Below are positions 33,872-46,300 of a stretch of 64,000 bases of DNA, piece after piece. Both the position numbers and the translations under genes were made by a program. The DNA comes from Centroberyx gerrardi (Eukaryota > Chordata > Actinopteri > Beryciformes > Berycidae). The stretch covers positions 29,575,709-29,639,708 of the forward strand of contig NC_136002.1 of the NCBI RefSeq assembly GCF_048128805.1, given 5' to 3'. The notes beneath the pieces are model-generated. The model searched no databases. It saw only the letters and a program-made list of their open reading frames with translations, and was not told the DNA's origin. Each line of letters starts with the position of its first letter. Positions within the stretch are counted from its first letter, which is position 1.

Positions 33872-35199
33872 AAACTCCACTGAACCCTCTGAAGTCCAAC
33901 AGAAGAACATCACATCACATTCTGAAACAGAGGCACTGGGCTCAGGCTGGATGTGAGAGGAGTTCTCCAGTATCAGGGACGCCAAGGACACACTCACTTA
34001 AACTCACACACACACACAAACAAGAGGCACTTGAGCTGCCTAATGTCCCGCCATAATCACCATGATAACCAGTTATGCAAATTAAGCAATTAATTAAGCC
34101 AATTAAAGCAGTAATTAGCAAATATTTCTCTATCAACACACTTGCCTTCACGGCCATCTTGGTAGGTGAATAACAGGTGATTGTAATAAATTAACAGTTG
34201 ATTATAATCAAATGACAGCCGCAGCCAATGAGCTGTGTGTATGGTAAAGCACCATATTGGTAGGAAATGCATGTGACATCATGGGAATACTGTGGTGGTA
34301 AGTATGAAGTTTCTATCATGTATTATGATGATGATGCCCCTCATACCATGTACCATGGTGGCAGGGCATAGAAAGAAAACTGTGATCTACCATAAGAAAT
34401 AAATGTGAGTTGTGCGTCCAAACCCCCTGAAAAAATCCTAACCTTAAAAAAACCCTGAAATCCTGACAATCACATCCCTGAACACTTGGATTCAATTCAA
34501 ATATTTATCTTCAAAGCCAAGGCAAAGATCAGACGTGACTCTTTTTTTGGATGATGATCAAGACAGAGAACATCATTTGGAGTGAGAGGAACAACTAAAA
34601 TGTCTCAGTCTATAGGAGCTGAACACCAGAGAAGAGTAGATGTTACCTGGACTGATCTGGACCTGTTGGAGCGAACCCAGGGCCTCATCCTTCCTTCCCT
34701 CGCGCCCCTGCTGCTTCCTGGACTTTTTTTCCCGGCCTGCTTCCCGCTTATGTCAGGGAACCTCACCGACCCGAAACGCCACGATCTGAGACGGCTGCGA
34801 GCGAGCAAACGAGGAGGAGAGCGACGCGGCGAAGGATCTGAAGGAGGTTTATCCCGTGGAGAGCAGAGGCAGAGAGGCAGAGAGACGAACGTCCAGCGAA
34901 ACACTGACAGAGAGCAGAGCTGAAACCGAGAGGATCGATGCTGGAAAGAACAGGCGGAGCAGCGGTCCATATTTCCAGGGGTCACAGTCCTGTATGGATC
35001 ACAGTGTCACATACGTCAGAACATCGGCATCATTAGCATCACTGTCCGGTCAGCTGTGGATAAACCACTTAGAGCCAAAAATACTTGATGTGGAATCGTC
35101 AATACACTTAATGGGCTATGGAAAAGAAAAGGGGGGGAAACGGGAGGAGGAAGAGGAGGAGGATGTGTCTGTTTCTGCTGTTTTCCACATTTGGGGGTG

Positions 35200-35203
<4 letters not shown>

Positions 35204-35249
<46 letters not shown>

Positions 35250-35327
35250 AGTGGTTAGTGATTTGTGCTCTGGGCACGTCAGCAGGGATTGATCAAGCCA
35301 TTGTGGAGGCTCATGCTGACCCGTTTG

Positions 35328-35386
<59 letters not shown>

Positions 35387-35555
35387 CCATATATGTATTA
35401 CTGCACTTGCGAGGGCCTTCATTGACTCCCTTGACCCCAACCTCAAACTAATCCTGATTCTAATCTTAAACCTAAAATCCTAATCCTAAACTAACCCGGT
35501 GAAGAAGTGAGGACTGGCCAAAATAACGTCACTTCACAAAAATGACCGAAATTAG

Positions 35556-35596
<41 letters not shown>
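35204..35596. repeat. GT, CT and CA arrays around a CCTAAN element
   Basis: GT at about 35204-35247, CT at 35329-35356, CA at 35357-35385, then the degenerate CCTAAN element (35390-35545), then AC at 35555-35594. The microsatellites flank the element on both sides. Confidence 0.9.
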
Positions 35597-38065
35597 ACAC
35601 ACTCTCCTCTCCTCTTCAAATTCTCACATTGTAACTAGCATTCTCTTTGCCAATCCCCCACACTTCCTCCCACGCTGCTTTAAACTGTAATCTGGAAGGG
35701 ATTATTCTCTGTCTGACCTGTAGCCCTTCAGCCAGCCGCCCAGCCAGCCAGTCACTAGACCCGGCTGCCCTCTGCCAGCTGCTAAAGGCACATAATGACA
35801 TCATGGACGGGGATTTAATGAGGAAAAACACCAAAAAAAAAACAGGAAAGAGGCAGAAAACAGTTGTCTTCATCAGTGTAAATGAATGGCTGCGTTGCCA
35901 AAAAGCTGAAATCCTGACAAAACAGAATAATCTCACGTCTGCGTATTAACGTCATTCAGAATAACACTGTGTCACATAATTGTTTTTCCCTAAAAATGGA
36001 AACAGAGCGGGTCAGGAATTAACTCTTCATTTGTTTCCCTTGTTGGTCGGGCCTGTGGACGGTGTGATGATGCTGAGGTGAACTTCTGTCAAACGTCTGC
36101 CTGCCTGCTCTGATGTCAGAGTGCCATCTGCTGGTGGAGGAGTGTGTGGGCGAGAGAGGAAGAGTTTCACAGAAGATACCGACTCACAGCACAAGGAAAG
36201 ACAGAGGATCACATACAGTGCAAAGGGGCAGTGCATGCAGGGAAAACAACTCCCAAAACGGTGTAGTTTCACTCACTGACTAAGAAAAGTTTGTGGCATT
36301 TCGACTTCATGGTCAGGGCTCAACATGTGTAGCTTTGTTTTCCCCCCAAAAAAATAAGACTGTGCATTGAAACTATTTTGCCAGTACAGTCTATCATTTG
36401 GATTGCTGGAGTCCCCCCCCCATGCGTGTGGCAGATGTGACTTAAATTAATGTTTGTGAAACCAGTCAAATATTTTATGTTTTTTCTTCAGCAACAGTTC
36501 AAAGTTGCAGAAATGGCTGAAATGTACAAATGAAGAGCTCTGCGTTTTGATGAACTGTTTCTACAGCAAAAAATAAAAGAAGAAGATTTCAGGTCACAAC
36601 TTATTTTGTGATTCTTTACCGGTTCCTGAAGAGCTCCGGAGCCGCAGGCCTGCATGGAGACCGAGGTTTTTGCTGTGGTTTGTCATCTGGGGAGTTTTGG
36701 GGAGTTTTTAGTCTCCGCCTGTGAGCGACTGCAGAGAGCTGAGCAGTGACAGCAGAGAGACATGCTGATGTCAGAGGTGTGAACCTGCAACCGCATCGGT
36801 GTGACCTGAACAACCATCTCCTGCCCTTGTTCTCGGAAAATTAATTTTACCGTCTCTATCTCTTTCTCTCTTTTTTTTTCTCTCTCTCTCTCTCTGTCAC
36901 ACACACACACACACACACACACACAAATATATGTATGCATGCATGCATGAGCATATATCCTCTTGTGCATCCTGTAGAGCATAAAGACGCTTATCAATCT
37001 GCGTTTTCAACTGTGAACAAAACCGCCTCGCAACAAAACACATCTTGAAGCATATTCTTTTCATCTATGGTAAGTGTTGATTTAAAAGTAACTTAGTAAC
37101 AAAGTAAGATTCTAAAGTATGTTGTTAAATTGTTTCAACAAAGTTATTATTTGTCATACGTTTCAATAATAATTCTGTGGCTTTGGAAACTGTTGTTTCT
37201 TATGTGATGCCTGCACTATGCAACAAATATACTCCTAATGGACTAATGATCATCATCACTCACTCACTTTCCTTCTGGCATAAAGTCTCTATCCATCTAT
37301 CTAAAATTAAACCGTTACAAATCAGCAGTGTAAGTTGAATCAAGGAATGCCACATGCAAAATGAAATTCATTCTCAGAATATATAAGTACAGAAACTATA
37401 GAGATTACTTATAGCATACAACTGGATGTATGAATAAATGAAATATAGTCAGTGTTATAGGAGTTTCAGCTGTTTCAACTCAATGATGCCTAATTTATTC
37501 ATACTTTATCCTGTTTAAGAAGTTGTGGTTTTCCAACTGTAGTGGCAGCAACTTACACTAAGTGTGTAATATACTAGAACCAACTGTTCTTTCAATGAAA
37601 CGGACTGACTAGATAAATTCAGGAGAAATATACAGTAGGATCCCTTGTTCATTTCACCTATTAAATCCACTTTAATCATGAGGGGAGGATGTAGATGAAA
37701 GTGAGGAGATACATTAGAGACGGATGTTTAAAGCTTGAGACTCAATATTAGGAAGTAGATCGTAGCTGCTTGTGATTAGAAAAATGAACGAGTTTCATTC
37801 AAAATAAGATATTTACCATTTGAAAAAAGCAAAACCAATTCTTCCAAAATGATAATAGTACAAATTTAAAACGTTTTTAAGTGATAGCAGGTATACTTAC
37901 ACACTTTTACAGTCCACAACCTCTACATTTGAGATAAATTGAATATTTAATTGAATATAATGAACTACAGGTGAGGAATTTTCTTTTCTAAATGGATCTG
38001 TAACGTTTTGGAATGGAACTGAATTGTCCTCCTGTTTTATATTTCCATACCAGCTGTAGTCAACC

Positions 38066-38281
38066 ATGCTGGGAGTCTTAACCCTGGCCTCCTTCAGCCT
38101 GCTGGTGTCGGCGTCTGACCTCTGCCCCCCACCCTGCCAATGTCACGACAACGTGACCATCATTATGTGTCTAGAGAAAGGCCTGGACCGGATCCCGGAC
38201 CTTCCGGAGGGCACAGAGGAGCTGTACGTCTCATACAACAAGATACAGGACATACCCAGGAGTGGGCTGGAACACCTGCAG
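38066..38281 (+). CDS. LRR gene exon 1 (signal peptide, LRRNT)
   Basis: Encodes residues 1-72 up to GLEHLQ. The ATG follows a pyrimidine-rich stretch and CCATACCAG, so a 5' UTR splice acceptor at 38053 just before the start codon is likely. Reading past the donor gives unrelated residues ending at a stop near 38384, which supports the splice. Confidence 0.85.
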
Positions 38282-40694
38282 GTACTAAACATACGGCAGC
38301 CTGGAAATATTACCTTGTGTGTGATGCTTTTGAAAACGTTGCAGCATGGTGACCTAGTGGTTAGACACACTGTCCTGCAACTGTAAAGTCCCAGGTTCAA
38401 TTCTCCATGTCCTCAAGTGTCCGTCTTGTGGAAATGTCCTTGAGCAAGGCACCGATGAATTGAACCAACATTTAAGGGCTGTTGTTCTGCAGCTGACTCT
38501 GCACATTAAAGGGACAATAAGTACGATTTTTACTGCTCCATAGTACAAAATGACCATAATATGCTGTATCTGTGGGGGGTTTGATGGGGATTACTTTGTC
38601 AAGTGCAAAGACTTCTGGCTTTCAAAACTTTATTTTGGAACAAAAACAAATAATATACCCATTGGTATTTCAAGACACTGGCAACAAAAAATGGGATCTT
38701 GCACACTACCACTTGTTGCAGGCTACCACCGGTTGTAACTTATACTGATAACGTAAAATGTTTGATGTCTTAAATTTTATCTATTCTTCTTACTGGACTT
38801 TATGTAGGTCCTGGACCTGACCAAGAATCGCCTGAATTTCTCCCTCGTCTTCAACCCAGTTTGGCCCAATATGACGCAGCTGACCAAGCTCTTCCTCCGT
38901 AGGACTGATCTGGAGTCGCTACAGCCTGGTCAGTTCCAGAGCTGCCCTGCCCTCATCCTACTGGACCTAAGTGAGAACTACATTGAATATCTACCAATTG
39001 GATTCCTCCATGGATTGGACCATCTAAAGACACTGACTCTGACCTTCAACCGGATTCGAATGCTACAGGTTGCTGGACTAGACGGAGCCTCTGCTCTCAC
39101 TGACCTCCACCTCAGCCATAACAACATAACAGATATAGAGGAGGGTGCGTTCGAGAACTCCGCCATGTTAGAGAAACTTGTCCTGTCCGGGAACAGGATC
39201 GTCCGTGTTGGCGGGGGCAGTTTCAGAGGAGCGGCAGGTCTTCGGCACCTCGACCTGAGTAGTAACTTGTTGGTTTCTGTCCCAGTCGAGGCGCTGAGGG
39301 ATGTAGACAAGCTCAGCAGTCTCTACCTACAGAGGAACAGCCTCAACAGCCTTCCGGAGGATTCCTTCTCCGCCCTCGCCCTGTTGGCTCAACTAGACCT
39401 GAGCAACAATAAGTTGATCACAATCTCTGAAGGATCGCTGAGAGGGCTGACTCAGCTGAAGGAGCTGGACTTCAGCTTCAACCTCATACATTCACTTCCC
39501 TCAAATGTCTTCAATGGCCTTATCAATCTTCAATTCCTCGATCTGTACCACAATGCACTGACATCACTTCCTGTAGGCGTATTCAGGAACCTGGCCAACC
39601 TGAGAGAGCTGCAGCTGGACAGCAATCAGATCTCTGCCATACCAGTTGGGGTATTTGATTGGCTGACCAGTCTCAGCGAGCTACAACTGTCTAACAACCA
39701 GATCCAGGAGCTCCACCCCACCCTGTTCGCCAAGCTCAGGTCGCTACGGAAACTGTACCTTGAAAGCAACGCTCTGACCCGGCTCCCCAAAGGCCTTTTC
39801 AACAAGACGAGGAACCTCAGGGAGATACAGCTTGACAACAACCACATCAGGTCAATGCATCACTCAGTCTTCCACGGTTTGGTGAAACTGCATTCTCTGA
39901 AGCTCTCTCACAACCGTCTTTCCTCTCTACACTCGGACCAGTTCAGCAGCCTCATCCATTTAAGACTGTTACAACTGGATAGGAACCACATAGGTACACT
40001 TCCTACGGGGCTGTTTACGAACCTGCTGAATCTTACAACGCTGAATCTAGAAAACAATCGTCCCTTGGAGCGGTCTCCTGAAGGCCTCGTGGGATTGACC
40101 CACCTGAAGGAGCTCCATCTAAGCTTCAACAAGCTCCGTGACCTCCCTCCCAACACCTTCCACTTCCTCTCTCACCTCCGTAGGCTTCTGCTGCAGAACA
40201 ACAGCCTGGTCCGTTTACACCCGCAGCTCTTCTCCCCGCTAACGAAGCTAACCGAACTCGACTTAGACAACAACGAGCTGGATCGCCTACACCCTGATGT
40301 CTTTCGAGGCCTTAAAAACCTCCAGAAATTGCACTTGAAGGCCAACCGGCTCAGAGCGGTGGAGACTGGGACTTTGGAGCCTTTGGGCAACCTTAGTACG
40401 ATCTACCTGTCGGGGAATTTGTGGGATTGTAGCTGTGCACCGATTCGCTACATCAGCAGCTGGGTCAGCATGCACAGAGACAAGCTAGGAGACGAGCCCA
40501 TCTGCTTCGTCTCTTCTTCACCCTCCACTTCCTCACTCCTCACTGAGGCCACACCCCTCTCCCAGCCGGCTCTATCAACTCTGTTACTGCAGGATCATTG
40601 CATGACAAGTGTTGCTTGTGGTCCTTCACCTGGACTTCCCCTGGAAGTGCTGAGCCTGCTCATCACCTTTTTTGTAGCTGCCGGCTTACCATGA
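38066..40694 (+). CDS. Secreted/surface leucine-rich-repeat protein
   Basis: Two coding exons: 38066-38281 (72 codons, donor GTACTAAAC) and 38808-40694 (acceptor TTTATGTAG), joined in phase 0, 700 aa. Residues 1-16 are a signal peptide (MLGVLTLASFSLLVSA). LRRNT cysteines follow (CPPPCQC, then C35), then about 24 LRRs of the LxxLxLxxN type. The LRRCT is WDCSCAPIRYISSWV with later cysteines in DEPICF and DHCM. The C-terminus LPLEVLSLLITFFVAAGLP is hydrophobic with no charged tail, which suits a GPI signal. The repeat type and LRRCT recall carboxypeptidase N subunit 2, IGFALS and LRRC15, but it has more repeats than I remember for those, so no orthologue is named. The Ala/Ser/Thr stretch before the tail could be a short stalk. 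Confidence 0.9.
38282..38807. other. LRR gene intron 1 with repeats
   Basis: A 526-bp phase-0 intron almost filled by two dispersed repeats: a tRNA-SINE at about 38341-38505, and a 38510-38750 block starting AAAGGGACAATAAGTACG of a kind common in fish introns. Confidence 0.7.
38341..38505 (+). mobile_element. tRNA-derived SINE in LRR intron
   Basis: GGTGACCTAGTGGTTAGACA is a box-A-like head, CCAGGTTCAATTCTCC is the box-B region, and GTGTCCGTCTTGTGGAAATG with CCTTGAGCAAGGCACCG is the body. This is the most complete SINE in the window. Confidence 0.75.
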
Positions 40695-40808
40695 CATCCT
40701 TTGAGGTTGTGGGTTTGTTCTTTTCTTTTCTCCTCTTCTCATGAAGAAAGGAGCTCTTTCATTTTTGCACCTCAAGCACTGTAAAGCATTGCTGTACTTG
40801 CACACGCC

Positions 40809-40814
40809 AATAAA
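40809..40814 (+). terminator. Polyadenylation signal of the LRR gene
   Basis: AATAAA, 115 bp after the TGA stop on the same strand. It is the first canonical hexamer downstream. Confidence 0.6.
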
Positions 40815-42064
40815 TTGTTAATATCAATGGAAGCATTCAGAATTGTGTCTTACTGGAATCAGAGTAAATTTTCCACACATGCATTTGAAGGGAAAATCTA
40901 CACTAGAGCACAATTCATATTCATATATTATTCCCCCGATCCTGGAAAGGTCACGCTATATTTATGAATATGTGCAAGATTTCTTGCAAAGCTGGAAAAA
41001 AACCTGGGGATGGGAGATTTAATACGAATGTAATCACATTTTTTGGTACGGTTAGCACAACAATTATTTGGAAGTAGCAAATCAGTGGAAGCGCACATGG
41101 TCTCTAGTCCAGTGTCATTACAGCACCTCCTGGTTTTGTCTCTTGATGACATCAGAGGTTAGACGCTTACTTTGGGTAAGGTTTGGGTGAGGTGTTCATG
41201 TTCACAAATATTCACTGAACTGGCTAAGATAATATCTGACATATCAGACATATCTGAAGTCAGTCTTTGGTTGGATTTTTGATCAAAGCATTCTAAAAAA
41301 AAAAAAGTTCTAATCAAGTTCCAGCTGAGTGTGTGCACATCTGTGTGAGTCTGAGAGTGAGCGAGTGTGTGTGTGTGTATGTGTGTGTGAGTGAGTGAGA
41401 CGTCTCTTCTTGTACTGTTCTATTCCTGTTGCTTTGAAGACAAGCTTGGGGGAAAACAGTTTCACATGCATTATGAAATTCTACGCAAGAAGTGAAAGAA
41501 AGAAAAAAACTCAGCAGTAAGAAAAAGTTTTTTTTTTCATGTCAGTTTTTATATTCACCATCTGGCTCACAATCACAAAGTTGAGATATAACAATACAAC
41601 TCCACAAGAGAAGTTACAGAAATAACATTCTTACAAAATTACTGTTTCAATAGCAGTTAAGTTTTCTATCAGCACCACAGTTCTTCTACTGCACACAAGG
41701 CAACTTGTTTATCAATGTGTTTCCAAAAAGTCACAGTTTTACTTCACACATCTATAGCAGTCACGTGAAACCATGTTTGGAAAAAAAAAGAAAGCATACT
41801 TCAGGTTTGTTAAGCCACATGACAAAAAGTCGTTTTTACCACTGAAATAGGCTTGTTCAAAAATCAACAAAAGCTCCATACTATAAAATCAGTATGTCAT
41901 AGTGTTATAGTCTTAGTTTAACAGCTTATGATCAGGGTAGGAAATCGGCACTAGCCATCAGCCAAATGCTGGTAAATTTTAACCGTGGCTGGTAAGTTTG
42001 TCTACTCTACCAGTCATTTTGGCAATTAACCAGCCACCATTCAGAGAGGTCCTACTCTATTGTA

Positions 42065-42110
42065 AAAGAATGGCCACTGGACAGAAAATGTAGTCCAGTG
42101 GCCATTCTTT
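42065..42110. repeat. Perfect 18-bp inverted repeat (hairpin)
   Basis: The arms AAAGAATGGCCACTGGAC (42065-42082) and its exact reverse complement (42093-42110) enclose a 10-nt loop. There is no T-run characteristic of a bacterial-type terminator, and none is expected in this genome. Confidence 0.95.
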
Positions 42111-42269
42111 CCAAATTCCAGTCCTGTGTACAATTAAGGTCTCCTTCAAAGAAATAAGGGCAGACTATTGGGGTACTCCAATGGTACAAAGATGGAAATG
42201 CACATTAACGTATTTTTTTTTGTACTCTTCCCAGAAACTATAGTCACTAGTCAGTCCATTTCATTTAAA

Positions 42270-42640
42270 GGGATAGTTCAGGTTTTTAAGAAGCCTACAC
42301 CACTGATCATAAACTAGGAGTCTGTCCAGTCCATCCAAACTTACAGCTGTGTTTTGGTAATTGAGATATCAGAGGCTGAAGTTGTTTGCTTTTCACAGTA
42401 ATATGTTAGCAATGCTAGTGCAAATCATCTATTTTATTAAGTCCTTCCATATCGTAAAATATGCTGAGAAAAAAGTTAGGAAAAGTGAATGTGATTTTTT
42501 TTTTTTTTTTACCCTGATTGACTTGTATTGCTAACAAATGCAAACAAATTCCACTCCAAGGAATTCAACAATGTACTTAGATGGACTAAAAGGCTATCAG
42601 TACATGCAGGCTCCTATAGTGCCAATATGGTGTTTTAGGA
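42270..42640 (+). mobile_element. Dispersed repeat starting AAAGGGATAGTTCAGG
   Basis: The opening phrase and the following text (TAAACTAGGAGTCTGTCC, TTGGTAATTGAGATATCAG) resemble a high-copy fish repeat known to me from many loci. No coding capacity. Boundaries are uncertain. Confidence 0.45.
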
Positions 42641-42959
42641 ATAGGCGTTTGCAATTATTCCCACAGATAATGCTCCTCAATTTCTTTCATATATCCATAT
42701 TTTCAAATTACAATCACATGTGCTCCTTGGGGAACCCCCCCACCCACTACTGTCTAATTATCTCTCCCTCCCCAATGTTGGATTGATCCGACTCCAGTAA
42801 GGACAGCTGAGTCACATGACCTTGTCCCCACTGAACCCTTTCCCTTAATCCCTTCAAATCCCTTCTCCCGCTCTCATTAGCTCTCATTTTCTTTCTTTTT
42901 CTTAACATTTCTCTCTTACATGATCACTCTAAAGGTCACAGGAATATTATCGGCGCATG

Positions 42960-43085
42960 ATGCCATGATGACCTGTGCACTCCTTACTACTGGCTGCTTT
43001 TAAATGTAGGTGATCTAGAAATTCAAGCTTACTCACTGCAAGTCGCTCTGGTTAAGAGTGTCAGCTAAATGCCTACAATTTAAAA
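42960..43085 (+). mobile_element. SINE/LINE 3' tail, GTAAGTC family
   Basis: GTGCACTCCTTACTACTGGC, GTAGGTGATCTAGAAATTC, CTGCAAGTCGCTCTGG and GTCAGCTAAATGCCTACA. The same phrases in the same order occur in the copies at 14440-14530, 11370-11445 and 62690-62815. Confidence 0.55.
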
Positions 43086-43379
43086 TACAAAAAAGGTGCT
43101 CACATAGGTCTCTTAAACCTTTAACCACGAGAGCCTGCCCAGTAACTGTCTCCACTTCTTTCTTTTTTAAACTCCGAACCGAGAGAATCCACAAATCGGC
43201 CTCTTTCCTTGAGGGCGGCCCGGTAGTGTCACCTAACAAACGTGGAAAACCGAACTCCATAACAGCAAACTTGGTTCATTTTCCCGAACCGCCCGCTCGT
43301 TCATTCATCGATTAATACGGCGAGTTTCCGCGAGCCGCTCCGCCTCCCGGGCAGACCGTCTCATCATCGCGGTTCAAAT

Positions 43380-46300
43380 TCAGACGTAAAAACACTTGTG
43401 GTCCTTCAGGTTCCTCAGGTAGGAGAAGCTCTTGCCGCACTTGTCGCACATGAACTGTTTCTCGCCGGTGTGGATCTGCTGGTGGGCCTTCAGGCTGTTG
43501 CCCTGGTTGAAGCTGCGTCCGCACTGGTCGCAGCTGAACGGCTTCTCGCCCGTGTGGATGCGCTGGTGTCTGTTCAGGTTTCCCGTGTTGCTGAAACATT
43601 TCCCGCACGTGTCGCAGCTGAACGGTTTCTCTCCCGTGTGGACCACCTTTGGAAGTCGAGGTTAAAAAGAAAAGGTTGGAAAAAATGAGGTCATTTTCAG
43701 ATATAGGATTACAGAGAAAATCTTGTGTAAGGATGAATAACTCCAGATTTATTGCCAGCTATATCCCTGCCACATTTGCCTCAATAGTCTGCAATTATTT
43801 CCATTTTGTTTTTTGCCAATTTATGGGGTTTGCATGAGACAACATGTGCCATAAAATTTGGACAATCACAGGAATATATCTTAAAGTCGATTTAGTGTAC
43901 TTTTTCTATGATTGACAACTTACCTGACAGTATGAGAATTGCCCTGAAACAGTAAATCCCACCAAACTAGTGCTCCAAACACTAAGAATTACTTGTAACT
44001 ACTATTTAACCCAGGTATGGTCCTCCCATCTTTTGTTTAGATGGTTAAATTCCTGTATCTTGCTGTAAGACTGGATTATAGCACATTATTTTGCACATTA
44101 TTGCTAATGTTGAATGTAGTTCCCCAAACCTGCCATCTTTACATCAGGATTTGTGGCATCCTTGCATTTTCAACTGATCAAAGATGGAGGACGGTGCTAC
44201 AAGCGAGCGACCAACATTTCGTTCTCAAGCCAAAAAAAGCAAATGACATGGTAGTATTATTTTGCATTGCGATATATTACCTCTGCCTTCACTAGATGTT
44301 TCTGTGGGATCTCTGGTCTGATTAGCTAGCTTATTGAAAATGTGAAAATGTGACTTTTATATTCTGTCCATTACAGGCTACTGTAAGCTGTACCAGAGAC
44401 CTGTCAATGTTTTTGCAATCCCTTGGTTGCCGATAGCGGTCATAAAAGTCACAAATTACTTACTGCCCCTTCAATGTGTTTTTCATACATAAGCGAAGCC
44501 TACCTGATGAGATTTAAGGCTGCTGTGCTGCGTAAACATGCGACCGCAGATGTCGCACGAGAAGGGCCGCTCCCCGCTGTGCGTCTTCAGGTGAATCTTC
44601 AGGTAACTGGACGACTTGAAGCTCTTCCCACAGAGGCCGCAGCTGTGAGGCCGCTCCACCGTGTGGTGCTGCTGGTGCGCGCGCAGGTCCGTGATGGAGC
44701 TGAGCCGCCGGCCGCAGAGCACGCAGGTGCAGGGGATGGTGGCCGCGTGCGTCTGGAGGTGCGCGCGCAGCGAGTCGACGCAGGCCACCGCGGTCCCGCA
44801 CGCCACGCAGGCCAGCGCGTTCTCGCCCGAGTGAGAGGTCTTCTGGTGCATCTTCAAGACACTCTTCTGGATGAAGCACTTGCCGCAGGTCTCGCAGCTG
44901 AAGGGCCGCTCGCCGGTGTGTATCCTCTGATGGCCTTTCAGAGTGTCGGCCTGGTTGAAGCTTTTCCCGCACGTCTCGCAGCTGAACGGCTTTTCCCCCG
45001 TGTGTATGCGCAGGTGGCGCTGCAGGTTACCTTGGATGGTGAAGCTCTTGCTGCAGTACTGGCAGTTGTAGGCCCGCTCTCCGGTGTGGACCATCTGGTG
45101 CATCTTCAGGCCGTGGGCTCGGTAGAAGCTCTTGCCGCACTGGTCGCAGCTGAACGGCCGGACCTCGGCGTGGAGACGCTGGTGGTTTCTCAGCAGCTGC
45201 TTCAGAGTGAAGCCCTTCCCGCAAACATCGCAGGTGTGGGGTCTCTCTCCTGTATATTGGAACAATGAGTATGCTTTATTAATATGTGATAGAAATATGG
45301 TGTATTCTTACACTCATCTAGGCAAAAAAGGTAATGTGCATATTAAAAAGTTAAGCAAATGTAAGCTAACATAAGCTCTATGGAGCATCAACGTGCGCTT
45401 AGTCTTTCTGTGTGTTATAAATCTTTGTATTCAATCCCTGTGTTTTTAGCACTTCTGACTGTATACTTAATCACTGCTCCAATCAGCCGAGCTAAGCGAA
45501 GCTAAAGCCGAGCTGAATCGTCACCTGTGTGAAGCAGCATGTGTGCGTTGAGGCTGCGCTGGAAGGAGAAGCCTCTGCCGCACTGGGAGCAGTGGAAGGG
45601 CTTCTCGGCGTTCGCCCCGTGGACGGCCTGGTGGGCTTTGAGCTGCAGCAGCTTGGTGAAGGTTTTCCTGCAGTGTTTGCAGCTCAGAGGCTGCTGGCTC
45701 TGACTCTGGCTGTCCTTCTTGGATCGGCCTCGAGGGGACTTGGGCTTCACGACGCGTTTGGGTCTGGTGGTGTATCCCGGGTCGCCGTCATCTGGATCTT
45801 CTGGCTCCAACTAAAAATGTTACAGTTCCTTCATTCATTTTCTTTTACTTGCTGATATAAACGTATTTGTAAAGACACGGGTACAGTATGTCCCCAAGTT
45901 CTTTACAGAACAAAAAGGGACATGAACACAAACAACAAAATAAAGACAAACAGATAAGCAAATAAAACGAAATAAAGGAAAAATGAATGAACTCAACCTG
46001 GTAGTCTGGGTCGTTGTCATCGTCCTGTCCCGGGTCGTCTGGGTACTGACCCGAATCAGGAGAGGCCTGGTCAGCGAAGGCCTCCAGCCCCTCCTCCTTT
46101 ATAATGACAGGTCGGATACTGTCCTGAGAGAGAGAGAGAGAGAGACAGACAGAGAGAAAGAGAGAGAGAGAGAGAGAAAATAAGGAAGGTTAAAGGGGTT
46201 AAAATGTCATTAATAAAATGTCATTATTTGACATCTGGAATTTTAGTTTGGTAATATTTGATCAGAAATCAATCACACTTATTCCCTATAACTATGTAAA

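Larger units (their letters stand above)
31000..38052. other. Intergenic region between mark4 and the LRR gene
   Basis: Seven kb of mostly AT-rich DNA between divergently oriented genes. No supported coding exon. Contents: SINE fragment 32565-32735, CTCCTGC minisatellite 33772-33871, a TAAT-rich patch 34050-34140, a moderately CpG-rich patch at 34740-34860, GT/CT/CA arrays 35204-35386 and 35555-35594 around the second CCTAAN element, and a TC/CA compound array at about 36873-36925. Confidence 0.55.
40816..43379. other. Intergenic region between LRR gene and ZNF cluster
   Basis: The two genes converge here. No gene was recognised. It contains a short GT/GAGT patch at 41362-41400, a CCAGCCA/GCTGGTAA-rich repeat at about 41935-42055, the 18-bp hairpin at 42065-42110, a dispersed block starting AAAGGGATAGTTCAGG (42270-42640) and a retroposon tail at 42960-43085. 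Confidence 0.55.

Noticed and set aside
34582..35425. Open frames in a moderately GC-rich patch upstream of the LRR gene
   Set aside because: Low-complexity Arg/Ser/Glu-rich translations running into GT and CA repeats, with no conserved motif. Possibly an untranslated exon, but nothing supports it.
41340..41400. Short GT/GAGT array taken as a possible regulatory cluster
   Set aside because: Only a degenerate simple repeat.
44423..45268. Long plus-strand open frame (281 codons) opposite the ZNF-1 fingers
   Set aside because: It is antisense to a C2H2 array, whose repeats keep the opposite strand open. The translation shows no family signature.
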